A DNA stretch of 25,129 bases from Bacteroidales bacterium UBA3709 (GTDB lineage: Bacteria; Bacteroidota; Bacteroidia; Bacteroidales; UBA932). The first letter of the stretch is position 1. Each line of letters starts with the position of its first letter. The position numbers were made by a program, and so were the translations under genes. Positions 1 through 8,337 of the stretch are shown one piece after another. The DNA lies in the NCBI GenBank assembly GCA_002372015.1, contig DFIA01000031.1, forward strand, positions 1 to 25,129. The letters are read 5' to 3'. Under the pieces are notes generated by a model that had not been told where the DNA came from, ran no database searches, and was given only the letters and a program-made list of their open reading frames with translations.

Positions 1-341
1 TGGAACGCTTAGGTTATGTTACTGTTGTAGAATGTAGCTTGGAAACCGGCAGAACGCATCAGATTAGAGTTCACATGAAATATCTTGGGCATCCCCTTTT
101 CAACGACGACAGGTACGGGGGCAACAAGATACTGCAAGGAACCATATACTCAAAGTATAAGCAGTTTATAGAAAACTGCTTTAAGGTACTGCCAAGGCAG
201 GGCCTGCATGCAAAAACACTTGGCTTTATACATCCGACAACCGGCCGGCAAATGGATTTTGATTCTCCAATACCGGCCGATATGAATGCCCTTATAGAAA
301 AGATGAGAAGCTATATCAAGTTACGCAACGAAGCAGAATAG
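1..341 (+). CDS. RluA-family 23S/tRNA pseudouridine synthase, C-terminal fragment (5' end outside window)
   Basis: The reading frame is open from base 3 to the TAG at 339-341 and begins outside the window, so this is the last ~112 residues. The visible segment ETGRTHQIRVHMKYLGHPLF is the conserved C-terminal signature of the RluA/RluD family, which isomerises uridine to pseudouridine in rRNA or tRNA. It is followed by the typical GLHAKTLGFIHP block. The catalytic-Asp motif (HRLD) would lie upstream and cannot be seen. Which RluA paralogue it is cannot be decided. The gene converges on the beta-barrel protein gene with only 22 bases between the stops, and no hairpin terminator is visible there. 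Confidence 0.93.
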   Translation, partial: ERLGYVTVVECSLETGRTHQIRVHMKYLGHPLFNDDRYGGNKILQGTIYSKYKQFIENCFKVLPRQGLHAKTLGFIHPTTGRQMDFDSPIPADMNALIEKMRSYIKLRNEAE

Positions 342-363
342 GCTTGTAATTACTTTAAAACCG

Positions 364-3192
364 CTATCTTCTGCCGCCTCTTGGCATACCTCCACCCCAG
401 CCACCGCTTCGTCTGGCATCGCGCATGTTAACTCCACCAAATGAGCCAAAACGGTATGTGAGTGTAAACATTACATATCTGCCGAGCGTATTGTTGGTTA
501 CATCTTCAAAGTAGTTCTCTGAAGTGGTTCTATATGTATTTTTAGACTTGTTCAATATATCATATACTCTAACTTTGAAAGTAAATGCATTCTTTAAGAA
601 AGTTTTGGAAACTTCTCCGTTCCAAATGGTCTGAGGCTCGCCAAAACCGGCAGAGTATCCATTAAAGAATCTGTAGTTAATATCTGATGTAACATTGAAC
701 GTCTTTAGGAATGTCCAGTTTATACTGGCAGAAAGCCTGTTAGACCAAGTCTGAACATCATCTAAACTGCTTACACTATACCATGCATTGCGGAAATTGG
801 TTCCTCCTCCTACTCTTGCCTCAAAATTGTCTATTCTGTATGTAAGGCCAAGGTTTAAGTTAATATTGAGATTTTTTGTCTCGTTCTCTACAAAGTCGCC
901 ACCTGAAGCCACATAACTAATACCATTACCAAAGTTCATTCTGGAAAATACATTTACAGTAAAATCACTCTTTGCAATTTTGGAGTTAAAGAACACACCC
1001 CCAGATATGTTATAAATACCCTTGTCTGTATTAATGAACTTGCTGTGCTGTACTCCATCTGCAGTGTATCTCTTCTGATTGATAATGCTCTTGGTGGTAT
1101 AGGAAAACTCTCCGTTAAATCCAAGAAAACTAAAATTCTTACGATTAGATTTACGATACTCACCACCTATTCTGTGCGAGAAAGAGGGGTTCAGTTTATC
1201 ATTACCTTCCTGCACATACAACGGGTTGGAGTTGTCTGGAATAGGAAGCAACTGATTTAAATTTGGCTGATTTGTTCTACCCCAATAGTAGAGTCTGAGA
1301 AATTTTTCTTCACTTATTCTGTAATCCAATCGTGCAGATGGGGCAAAATTGGTTACAGAGTAGGAAGTATCCCTGCCCCTGCCAACACTTGTAGTCTTAG
1401 CCGGTGTGGCGCTAACTCCAAACATAAAGTTATACTTCTCCTCCTGCTTCCTAAGGGCTAACTCCATTCTTTGTGTCTGGAAATCACCCATATATTGGCT
1501 TGAATATTCGTCATTCTTAATAGTATATGTATCGGTTACAGGGTCGTAATCATTGGTTAGCTTTGCTGTATTTGAATGATTACGGCTAAAGCGATAAGAT
1601 CCTTGGATAAAGTAGTTCTTCCCCAAAGGTTCTGTGTAAGAAGCGTTGATTCCAAACTGATTAGATCTTTGATTTTGATGATATTTCTGATTTATCTCAT
1701 CTACTCTCGATATAATACCCGATGTAAAGTAGTTAGTTTCTGATATATTAAAACCGTCTGCCGAATTATTTGAGAAAGCATAATTTATTCTCAGAGTCAT
1801 GGTTCTCCCCGGCTTCCAGAGCCTTTGACGCCACATTGCACTACCCCCCACTTGGATTGAATTGTTATCGCCAAAAGAAGAGTTAAAGCCACGGTTTGTA
1901 GAATCGCCCCCTCTGAGGGTATAGAAATTGTTCTCTTGGTTAAAATCTCCATTACCGGCTCTTAGATACGGACGAATTATAAAAGAGGTTGCATCTGTAG
2001 GATTATACTCTATTTCGCTGTCGAATCTATGACCATGAGCTACCGTATTCTGCTTTCCGGAAGACCAGTTGTTCTGGTTTACAGACTCTGAAAGTATAGT
2101 GGTTCTGTCTCTGGTCTCTAAAACATCCTTATTGGTAGCAGAGTAGAGATAACTCGAATTTATTTTCAACTTCTTGTCTGCAGATTCATAATTAGCGTTC
2201 ATACCGCCCATTTTAGAAGCTGTAATACCATTGCCGGTCCAACTAAAACCTCCGCCACCGCCACGGCCTCCGCCACCACCCATATTCATACCTCCCATTC
2301 CTCCGCCAGACATCATAACGCTCATCATAGAACCTGCCATATCGTTAAAACTTCTGTTGTTTGTATTGTTGGCGTTACCTATGAAACTGATTTGTGTTCT
2401 TGGGGTAAACCTGCCCACCATAAAAGCGCCCTCGTATCTTTTCTCCGTTCCATAACCACCTCCTACGTTACCTATCCAACCATCTGCCATACCTCTTTTT
2501 AGGCTCAAATCCAATACAGTTTCCTCGTCTCCATCGTCTATACCGGTAAAACGCGCCTCGTCAGACTTTCTCTCCACTACCCTTACTTTGTCAACTATTT
2601 TAGCCGGAAGATTCTTTGAGGCAAGTTGCGGATCGTCCATAAAAAACACCTTGCCGTCTATCATTATTTTGTTGATAGTTTTGCCGTTTTGTGTTATGGT
2701 CCCATCTGAATCTATCTCTATGCCAGGAAGTTTCTTCAGTAACTCTTCCAACATATCTGTTTCGTTTGTCTTAAAAGAAGAGGCATTATACTCTATAGTA
2801 TCTTTCTTTACTACCATCTGATTTCCAACAGCACTTACCACAATACCTGAGAGAGTATTTTCTCCGTTTAGATAAACAACACCCATATCGTTATTGCCTC
2901 TGCGTACATCAAATACCTGTGTATGCTGGCGATACCCAACACATTCTATAAGTACACTGGCTCTACCCACCGGAGCATTTGGTATTACCGCCACACCCGT
3001 AGAATCTGAAAGGGCATAACGCTTTGCCTGAGCCTCGCCTATGTATTTTATAGACATTGTAGCAAATTCCACTGGTGTTTTTGAAGCACTGTCCAGCACC
3101 ATTACTCTTAACTGATTTTGCGCAAAACTGCTGCTCGAACCAAGCACAAGTGCCACTAACAGCACACTGAAAAACAAATATACCTTCTTCAT
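364..3192 (-). CDS. outer-membrane beta-barrel protein with carboxypeptidase-regulatory-like domain (TonB-receptor-like)
   Basis: The start is taken at ATG 3192, because the signal peptide (MKKVYLFFSVLLVALVLG, ending ..SSFAQ) begins there; a TTG 39 bases upstream would add a non-signal extension. That gives 942 residues. After the signal peptide comes a carboxypeptidase-regulatory-like beta-sandwich (about residues 25-115). A plug-like segment with LEELLKKLPGIEID and NKIMIDGKVFF follows. The rest is a long beta-barrel ending in YVMFTLTYRFG, the form seen in the Bacteroidota outer membrane beta-barrel family related to TonB-dependent receptors. A Met/Gly-rich loop lies at about 2230-2340, and a Gly/Arg-rich tail of ~22 residues follows the last strand. 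No TonB box is evident. Substrate unknown. It starts 54 bases after the ruvC stop, so it may be co-transcribed or have a promoter inside ruvC. Confidence 0.85.
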   Translation of the reverse strand: MKKVYLFFSVLLVALVLGSSSSFAQNQLRVMVLDSASKTPVEFATMSIKYIGEAQAKRYALSDSTGVAVIPNAPVGRASVLIECVGYRQHTQVFDVRRGNNDMGVVYLNGENTLSGIVVSAVGNQMVVKKDTIEYNASSFKTNETDMLEELLKKLPGIEIDSDGTITQNGKTINKIMIDGKVFFMDDPQLASKNLPAKIVDKVRVVERKSDEARFTGIDDGDEETVLDLSLKRGMADGWIGNVGGGYGTEKRYEGAFMVGRFTPRTQISFIGNANNTNNRSFNDMAGSMMSVMMSGGGMGGMNMGGGGGRGGGGGFSWTGNGITASKMGGMNANYESADKKLKINSSYLYSATNKDVLETRDRTTILSESVNQNNWSSGKQNTVAHGHRFDSEIEYNPTDATSFIIRPYLRAGNGDFNQENNFYTLRGGDSTNRGFNSSFGDNNSIQVGGSAMWRQRLWKPGRTMTLRINYAFSNNSADGFNISETNYFTSGIISRVDEINQKYHQNQRSNQFGINASYTEPLGKNYFIQGSYRFSRNHSNTAKLTNDYDPVTDTYTIKNDEYSSQYMGDFQTQRMELALRKQEEKYNFMFGVSATPAKTTSVGRGRDTSYSVTNFAPSARLDYRISEEKFLRLYYWGRTNQPNLNQLLPIPDNSNPLYVQEGNDKLNPSFSHRIGGEYRKSNRKNFSFLGFNGEFSYTTKSIINQKRYTADGVQHSKFINTDKGIYNISGGVFFNSKIAKSDFTVNVFSRMNFGNGISYVASGGDFVENETKNLNINLNLGLTYRIDNFEARVGGGTNFRNAWYSVSSLDDVQTWSNRLSASINWTFLKTFNVTSDINYRFFNGYSAGFGEPQTIWNGEVSKTFLKNAFTFKVRVYDILNKSKNTYRTTSENYFEDVTNNTLGRYVMFTLTYRFGSFGGVNMRDARRSGGWGGGMPRGGRR

Positions 3193-3246
3193 AAAAATCA
3201 AATTACAATGCTTAGACAAGGCCAAACTCAAAAAGTAAAATCCAAT

Positions 3247-3930
3247 TTATTTTTTGGAACTTTTAACACTGTGCACTGTTCTGGAAGGATTGCTCTTTAC
3301 AAAGTCTTCCCAGCTTTTTTTATGGCCGGAACTCTTTATATTTGCCAGAGATGTTTTTCCTACACGCATACTGGCAGAAGAACCTTTTCTTGAAGAGGCA
3401 GCTGATAGTTTTTCTCTGATATCTTCTTTTGCACACTGCATTGTAATACTCCCTTGCGTGTAGAAATGGCATAGTGCAATGGCAACGGCATCGGTTGCAT
3501 CTAAGTATTTACTACCTGATTTAAAAGACAATATATGTTCTACCATAGCTGCCACCTGCTCCTTAGAGGCAGAACCCTTACCGGTTACTGCAAGTTTTAC
3601 ACTTCGCGGAGCATATTCAAATATCGGGATGTCTTTTAGTAGTGCGGCTGCTATTGCAGCACCTTGGGCTCTACCCAATTTCAACATAGTTTGCGGGTTT
3701 TTTCCATAGAACGGAGCTTCAATAGCCAGTACATCTGGTTTGTGCTTTCTTATAAGTTTAGATAATTCGAGCAGAATACGTTGCAGAACAAGAAAATGGG
3801 TTTTTTCTTTCTTCAGATCAATTACCCCGGCCTGCACCAATACAGGCTTTTTACCACTTATGGAAATAACTCCAAAACCAAGTATTCTTGTTCCCGGATC
3901 TATTCCCAATATGGTTTGCTCTGCTTTCAT
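3247..3930 (-). CDS. ruvC: crossover junction endodeoxyribonuclease RuvC
   Basis: RuvC is the Holliday-junction resolvase that nicks four-way junctions as a dimer with RuvAB. The four acidic catalytic residues are all present: D11 (LGIDPGTR), E71 (LAIEAPF), and D144 and D147 (YLDATDAVAIALCH), with the usual spacing. The start is ATG 3930; the longer frame begins at a TTG. The protein is 227 residues, whereas typical RuvC is about 170-190. The excess is a C-terminal tail of ~70 residues rich in Ser, Lys and Arg, of unknown role. It begins 17 bases after serS, and the beta-barrel gene follows at 54 bases. Confidence 0.95.
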   Translation of the reverse strand: MKAEQTILGIDPGTRILGFGVISISGKKPVLVQAGVIDLKKEKTHFLVLQRILLELSKLIRKHKPDVLAIEAPFYGKNPQTMLKLGRAQGAAIAAALLKDIPIFEYAPRSVKLAVTGKGSASKEQVAAMVEHILSFKSGSKYLDATDAVAIALCHFYTQGSITMQCAKEDIREKLSAASSRKGSSASMRVGKTSLANIKSSGHKKSWEDFVKSNPSRTVHSVKSSKK

Positions 3931-3947
3931 AGGAAGCAAAAAACTGA

Positions 3948-5222
3948 TTAGTCTATATAATCAAAGCCCGTAAACTCTCTCAGACATTCAGGTACCTTAA
4001 TTCTTCCGTCTTCCTGCTGATTGTCTTCCAGTATAGAGGCCAATATTCGAGGCAAGGCCAATGAGCTGCCATTAAGAGTATGGGCTAACTTCATCTTGCC
4101 GTCTTCATCTTTATATCTAAGCTTCAACCTATTGGCCTGAAAGGTTTCAAAGTTTGATACAGAGCTAACTTCCAACCATCTGCCTTGTGCCTCGCTATAA
4201 ACTTCAAAGTCATAAGTAATAGCAGAAGTAAAGCTCATATCGCCACCACAAAGACGCAAAATTCTGTAAGGCAAGCCCAATTCTCTAACAAGCCCCTCTA
4301 CATGAGCCACCATCTCATCCAATGCCTTATAAGAGTTTTCCGGCAGAGTAAGCTGCACTATTTCTACTTTATCAAACTGATGCAAGCGGTTAAGGCCCCT
4401 TACATCTTTTCCATAAGAACCGGCCTCACGGCGAAAACACTGTGTGTAGGCTGTCATCTTTATAGGGAAATTCTTTTTGGGCACTATACAATCGCGATAG
4501 ATATTGGTAACAGGCACCTCTGCCGTAGGTATCATGTAAAATTTATCTAACCCTATGTAGTACATCTGCTCTCCCTTGTCTGGAAGCTGCCCGGTAGCAA
4601 AGGCCGAATCTTCGTTAACAACCAAAGGCGGCTGTACTTCTACATATCCGGCCTTGGTATTGCGGTCTAAAAAATAGGAAATAAGAGCCCTCTGAATTTT
4701 AGCTCCTTTGCCTATATAAACCGGAAAACCCGCTCCGGTTAATTTTACTCCAAGATCAAAATCTATTATATTTAAGTCTTTTGCCAGTTCCCAGTGAGGC
4801 TTTGCATTGTTAGGAAGAACTGTTTTATTGCCTCCTTCCTTTACTATTACATTATCTTCTGCGCTCTTGCCTGCAGGCACATCTTTGCAAGGCAAGTTAG
4901 GTAGCATTACTAATTTATCCATCTGCTCTTTTTGCAACAACTCTAACTTCTGCTGTAATTCTACAGAAGCATTTTTGAGCGATGCCACCTTCTGCTTAGC
5001 ATTCTCTGCTTCGTCTTTCTTTCCCTCCTTCATCAGTAGGCCAATACTCTTGGCTGCCTTATTCTGCTGTGCAAGATTAGAGTCTAACTGAGTTTGAATA
5101 CTACGCCTTTGAGTGTCTGCCTCAAGAATTTGCGCAACTATTTGCCTTGCATCAAAATTCTTAACGGCTAACCTCTCTATCACAAATTCCGGATTCTCTC
5201 GCAATAATTTGAGTTCTAACAT
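3948..5222 (-). CDS. serS: serine--tRNA ligase
   Basis: This class II aminoacyl-tRNA synthetase charges tRNA-Ser (and tRNA-Sec) with serine. It is full length at 424 residues. The N-terminal ~110 residues form the long tRNA-binding coiled coil, beginning MLELKLLRENPEFV and rich in Glu, Lys and Gln. Motif 2 is FRREAGSYGKDVRGLNRLHQF, with the class II arginine. Motif 3 is the NGSSLALPRILASILEDNQ segment. The GQLPDKGEQMYY stretch lies between. It starts with ATG 97 bases after rpmA, beyond a hairpin terminator, so it probably has its own promoter or reads through. ruvC follows after 17 bases. Confidence 0.97.
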   Translation of the reverse strand: MLELKLLRENPEFVIERLAVKNFDARQIVAQILEADTQRRSIQTQLDSNLAQQNKAAKSIGLLMKEGKKDEAENAKQKVASLKNASVELQQKLELLQKEQMDKLVMLPNLPCKDVPAGKSAEDNVIVKEGGNKTVLPNNAKPHWELAKDLNIIDFDLGVKLTGAGFPVYIGKGAKIQRALISYFLDRNTKAGYVEVQPPLVVNEDSAFATGQLPDKGEQMYYIGLDKFYMIPTAEVPVTNIYRDCIVPKKNFPIKMTAYTQCFRREAGSYGKDVRGLNRLHQFDKVEIVQLTLPENSYKALDEMVAHVEGLVRELGLPYRILRLCGGDMSFTSAITYDFEVYSEAQGRWLEVSSVSNFETFQANRLKLRYKDEDGKMKLAHTLNGSSLALPRILASILEDNQQEDGRIKVPECLREFTGFDYID

Positions 5223-5252
5223 ATTATTGTATTTTTTCTGGAGTATATAACC

Positions 5253-5290
5253 AAAAAAAGGCCGTCAAAATATTTTTTGCCCGGCCTTTC
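5253..5290 (-). terminator. hairpin terminator after rpmA
   Basis: On the minus strand AAAGGCCG (5289-5282) pairs perfectly with CGGCCTTT (5264-5257), and the stem runs into a continuous U tract down to 5253. This is a good intrinsic terminator closing the rplU-rpmA unit, 30 bases after the rpmA stop. The loop is long (17 bases, A/T rich). Confidence 0.75.
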
Positions 5291-5319
5291 TTATTTTACA
5301 CTATACGGTTACCAAAGAA

Positions 5320-5589
5320 TTAGCTCTGGGCTTCTTCCTTAGGGAGAACCGATACATAGGATCTGCCTTCTGCCTTCACCTTGAAGGTAACAATCCCATC
5401 TGTTAAAGCAAAAAGAGTATGGTCTTTACCCATTCCCACATTCTTGCCCGGATAGTGAACTGTACCTCTCTGGCGAACCAGAATATTGCCGGCCTTGCAC
5501 ACCTGACCACCGAATAATTTCAGGCCAAGTCTTTTGCTGTGCGATTCGCGGCCGTTTTTAGAACTACCTACACCTTTTTTGTGTGCCAT
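5320..5589 (-). CDS. rpmA: 50S ribosomal protein L27
   Basis: Full-length L27 (89 residues) begins MAHKKGVGSSKNGRESHSKR and contains LGLKLFGGQ and GNILVRQRGT, the family signature. Its N-terminal arm reaches toward the peptidyl-transferase centre of the 50S subunit. It starts 11 bases after the rplU stop, the near-universal bacterial rplU-rpmA order, and is followed by a strong hairpin terminator. No N-terminal cleavable extension of the Firmicutes type is present. Confidence 0.98.
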   Translation of the reverse strand: MAHKKGVGSSKNGRESHSKRLGLKLFGGQVCKAGNILVRQRGTVHYPGKNVGMGKDHTLFALTDGIVTFKVKAEGRSYVSVLPKEEAQS

Positions 5590-5600
5590 AATCTGTTACT

Positions 5601-5909
5601 TTAAGCTATTGATTCTATTTCCAGTCTGGTAAGATACTGACGGTGCCCGTTTTTCTTATCGAAGCCCTTGTGAGCTATTTTCTTAAAAACGATAACCTTA
5701 TTACCTTTAAGATGCTCTAATACCTTTGCTTTTACGGTAGCACCTTCTACATACGGAGTTCCGACTGTTACAGCTCCGTTATTGTCTGTCAGCAAAACTT
5801 TATCGAAAGTTACCGTAGAACCTACCTCATCTGCAAGGCGATGTACATAGATTTTCTTTCCGGCCTCAACCTTAAACTGCTGACCTGCAATATCTACAAT
5901 TGCGTACAT
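5601..5909 (-). CDS. rplU: 50S ribosomal protein L21
   Basis: Full-length L21 (102 residues) starts MYAIVDIAGQQFKVEAGKKI and has the C-terminal RNA-binding segment FKKIAHKGFDKKNGHRQYLTRLEI. It binds 23S rRNA in the 50S subunit. The start is ATG 5909; another ATG four codons upstream would add MCFI, which the family does not have. It is the first gene of the rplU-rpmA unit, about 88 bases downstream of a strong Bacteroidota-type promoter. Confidence 0.97.
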   Translation of the reverse strand: MYAIVDIAGQQFKVEAGKKIYVHRLADEVGSTVTFDKVLLTDNNGAVTVGTPYVEGATVKAKVLEHLKGNKVIVFKKIAHKGFDKKNGHRQYLTRLEIESIA

Positions 5910-5996
5910 AATAAAACACATTTTGGTTTTGACAGCAAGCGGCCTAAATCACAGGCTCTTATCATAAGCTCCACTGCCTTATTTCTTTTGGGAGTG

Positions 5997-6027
5997 CAAA
6001 AGTAGTGTTTTTAAGCAGAAAAACAAA
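5997..6027 (-). promoter_or_regulatory. Bacteroidota-type promoter for rplU-rpmA
   Basis: Read on the minus strand, TTTTG (ending at 6024) stands 19 bases before TACTTTTG (6004-5997), matching the sigma-ABfr consensus TTTG-N~19-TAnnTTTG. The predicted transcription start is near 5990, giving a leader of about 80 bases before the L21 ATG. A plus-strand TAATTTTG at 6037-6044 lies in front of the divergent ATPase gene but has no matching upstream TTG. Confidence 0.65.
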
Positions 6028-6074
6028 ATTTTTAACTAATTTTGTGTAAATATAGCTGTGAATATAGCATAATT

Positions 6075-7178
6075 ATGGATTACTTATCGCCATTTGAATA
6101 CAATGGAATTGTTACCGGACAACGCTTTATTGGCAGAGAAAAAGAAGTAGCACGCCTGCAAAAGCTTATAATATCTCACAAGAACGCATTATTGTACGGC
6201 CCACCCAAAATAGGCAAAAGGTCTATAGTATATAATGCCCTAAAGGGGCTCAACTTGGAAGCAGAGCGCATTACTGTATGCCAATTTGATCTTTTTAATA
6301 TCAGACACGTAGAAAAGTTGTTAAGGAAGCTGTCTAAGGTAGTGGCAGAAACCCTACTCACCGAAGAAGAACGCAAAAAGGCCTTTGCTGCACATTTAAG
6401 AAATATTTCATTAGAGCCGTCTTCCAGAGAACCGCTTACAGACAAGCAGATAAAAACTCTTCTAAGATTTCCTCAAACAATAGCCCATGCAAAAGGAAAG
6501 CATCTGATAATATATTTGCAGCAGTTTCAGGATATTCTCCTGTTCGACAAACCCATAAAGGTTTTAGGCATGTTAGAGGCAGCTCTGGCAGAAGCAAAAG
6601 ATGTATCGCTGATAATTACAGGCGACAAACGAAATGCCATGAATTCAATTTTTGAAGAAATGCATTTCTTCAGAAATTTAGTAACCGAAATACCTATAAA
6701 GCCTATCAATCGCAAGATTTTTGCAGAATTTATTGTCAGATGTTTTGCGCAGAACGGTAAAAAGATTGCTCTTAAAGACGCCGGCCTACTCTATGATACA
6801 TTAGAAGGCGATCCTTGGTACATCCAGCACTTGGCCGAAATCTGCTATCTTCTCACAGAAGAAGAGCTTACACAAGAAATCATAGACCGTAGCATTCAGT
6901 TTCTGCTCAACATGTACGACTACGAACTCCACAATACAATATATGGCCTGAGTACTCACCAACTTCAACTCATAAGAGCCATACTGGATGGCGAGCGGCG
7001 TTTTAGTAAAACAGAAGTTCTAGAAAAATACGGTCTAAATTCATCGGCCAATGTAAACCGCCTTAAAGAGGCTCTAACAAAAAAAGAGATTGTTACCTTT
7101 ATTTCTAAGAACACCATAGAATTCAACGATTCACTATTAAAACTTTGGTTCAAAAATTATTTCTTCAACGACCAGTAA
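6075..7178 (+). CDS. predicted AAA/STAND-like ATP-binding protein with degenerate Walker motifs
   Basis: The start is ATG 6075 (MDYLSPFEYNG), giving 367 residues; the longer frame opens with a TTG. The fold looks like the archaeal-type ATPase group: an N-terminal FIGREKEVARL motif (19-29), a P-loop at 42-50, an LIITGDKRNAM sensor-like block (179-189), and a C-terminal winged-helix-like region (about 295-367) containing YGLNSSANVNRLKEAL. The P-loop is GPPKIGKRS, with Arg where Thr/Ser should follow the Lys and a Ser one place later. The Walker B position reads LIIYLQQFQD (144-153), with Gln-Gln in place of the acidic pair. It may bind nucleotide but hydrolyse poorly. The sirtuin ATG follows after two bases, so the two are very probably translationally coupled. 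Specific function unknown. Confidence 0.8.
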   Translation: MDYLSPFEYNGIVTGQRFIGREKEVARLQKLIISHKNALLYGPPKIGKRSIVYNALKGLNLEAERITVCQFDLFNIRHVEKLLRKLSKVVAETLLTEEERKKAFAAHLRNISLEPSSREPLTDKQIKTLLRFPQTIAHAKGKHLIIYLQQFQDILLFDKPIKVLGMLEAALAEAKDVSLIITGDKRNAMNSIFEEMHFFRNLVTEIPIKPINRKIFAEFIVRCFAQNGKKIALKDAGLLYDTLEGDPWYIQHLAEICYLLTEEELTQEIIDRSIQFLLNMYDYELHNTIYGLSTHQLQLIRAILDGERRFSKTEVLEKYGLNSSANVNRLKEALTKKEIVTFISKNTIEFNDSLLKLWFKNYFFNDQ

Positions 7179-7180
7179 AT

Positions 7181-7867
7181 ATGAAAAACCTTGTTGTGTT
7201 AAGTGGCGCAGGAATTAGCGCAGAAAGCGGCATCAGCACCTTCAGAGACAGTAACGGACTCTGGGAAAATTACCCTGTGGAACAGGTTGCATCGGCAGAC
7301 AGCTGGTATGTATATGGGCGCAAAAAACTGATGTTAGATTTCTACAATTACAGACGCAGAGACCTCAAAACCAGAGAACCTAACCTTGCTCATAAAATTG
7401 TAGCAGAGTTAGAAAAGGATTTTAATGTAGCTATTGCAACACAAAATATAGATAATCTCCATGAAAGGGCAGGCAGTTCCAATATAATACACTTGCACGG
7501 AGAACTAACAAAAGCTCGTGGAGAAAATGCAGATTATTATAACTACACAGATATAGAATATAAAGATATAAACATAGGAGATCTTACTCCCGATGGCCAA
7601 CAACTCAGGCCCCACATAGTATGGTTTGGAGAGGCAGTTCCAGAGCTTGATAAAGCAGCATCGGCCGTTTCAAAAGCAGACATACTCGTAATTGTGGGAA
7701 CCAGTCTTGTTGTATATCCGGCAGCAGGACTCGTACACTATACCAAACCAAGTGCAGAGATTTACCTGATAGATCCGCAAGATGTGGCCCATTCTGCAAA
7801 CTTTATACATATAAAAGAAAAGGCTACCATAGGCATGCAGAAACTCAGAGACCTCCTAAAACCATAG
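7181..7867 (+). CDS. cobB: Sir2-family NAD-dependent protein deacylase (class III, lacks zinc cysteines)
   Basis: This sirtuin of 228 residues removes acyl groups from lysines using NAD. The NAD-binding motifs are GAGISAESGISTFRD (9-23) and TQNIDNLHERAG (87-98). The catalytic His is H106 in HLHGEL. Tyr55 and Arg58 (FYNYRRR) match the CobB/SIRT5 pair that recognises succinyl or malonyl lysine, so desuccinylase activity is likely. The protein contains no cysteine at all, so the usual four-Cys zinc site is absent; the zinc-module region (about 112-140) is replaced by a Tyr/Asp/Asn-rich stretch. From memory, this loss is common in Bacteroidota CobB. The start is ATG 7181, two bases after the ATPase stop. 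The gene symbol is by family similarity. Confidence 0.9.
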   Translation: MKNLVVLSGAGISAESGISTFRDSNGLWENYPVEQVASADSWYVYGRKKLMLDFYNYRRRDLKTREPNLAHKIVAELEKDFNVAIATQNIDNLHERAGSSNIIHLHGELTKARGENADYYNYTDIEYKDINIGDLTPDGQQLRPHIVWFGEAVPELDKAASAVSKADILVIVGTSLVVYPAAGLVHYTKPSAEIYLIDPQDVAHSANFIHIKEKATIGMQKLRDLLKP

Positions 7868-8337
7868 CACAATGATAAACAAGCTCTTATAGATAGTAAG
7901 CAAAGAGAAGTTTATTTATGTTTGCATTATTAGAACGCTAAATGAGAAGAGAAGATATAAAATAAGATGAATTGCTATTAAGTGAATTGAAACGAACCTT
8001 TTCGATAAGCCAAATGAGCAAAGCAAAACTTGTTTTAGCTTTTGCCATGGCGAGAAAAGTTGCGTGAATACGAACCTTTTCGATAAGCTAAATGAGCAAA
8101 GACAAGTTCACTTGGATTTGCCATGGCGAGAAACTTTTCGATAAGCCAAATCTTGATATCGTTTATTTTGCAAACTGCATGCAAATAAATTTGTAAGTCT
8201 TTTTCTGAAATCTTTTTTTGCGTATATTGCGATATAATAGTTAATACATCACTCCGTATTATTGTTTTCCTATTTATAATACAGAAGCGTAGTTCCTTTT
8301 ATTTAATAACACTATGACTAATTAATATACTAATATT
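7868..8337. other. 470-base non-coding gap holding tandem repeat-family copies
   Basis: No plausible gene is seen on either strand. The central part (7991-8151) holds two full and one partial copy of the hairpin repeat described separately. The last ~180 bases are very A/T-rich and lead into the secreted-protein gene at 8338. A TAAATTTG at 8186-8193 resembles a -7 box, but the nearest TTG is only 15 bases upstream, so I do not call it a promoter. No intrinsic terminator is visible after the sirtuin gene. Confidence 0.6.
7991..8151 (+). repeat. hairpin-core repeat, two tandem copies plus a partial third
   Basis: The core CTTTTCGATAAGCCAAATGAG...TTTGCCATGGCGAGAAA occurs at 7997-8057 and 8075-8133. 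A third truncated start (ACTTTTCGATAAGCCAAAT) follows at 8133-8151. Copies one and two are joined by the 17-base tail unit AGTTGCGTGAATACGAA (8058-8074), and copy one is preceded by the same ACGAA end. The bases between the conserved AAAG and TTTGCCATGG differ between copies but stay self-complementary: AAAAC/GTTTT in copy one, CAAGT/ACTTG in copy two. Related copies are at 9109-9224 and 10779-10883. Confidence 0.85.

Noticed and set aside
6075..7867. SIR2-plus-ATPase antiphage defence system
   Set aside because: The sirtuin is a compact CobB-type deacylase with the acyl-pocket Tyr/Arg pair, not a defence SIR2 NADase fused or paired with HerA or a STAND protein, and the neighbours are housekeeping genes.
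8186..8193. TAAATTTG as a promoter for the secreted-protein gene
   Set aside because: It fits the -7 box, but the only nearby TTG is 15 bases upstream, too close, and the gene start is 145 bases away.
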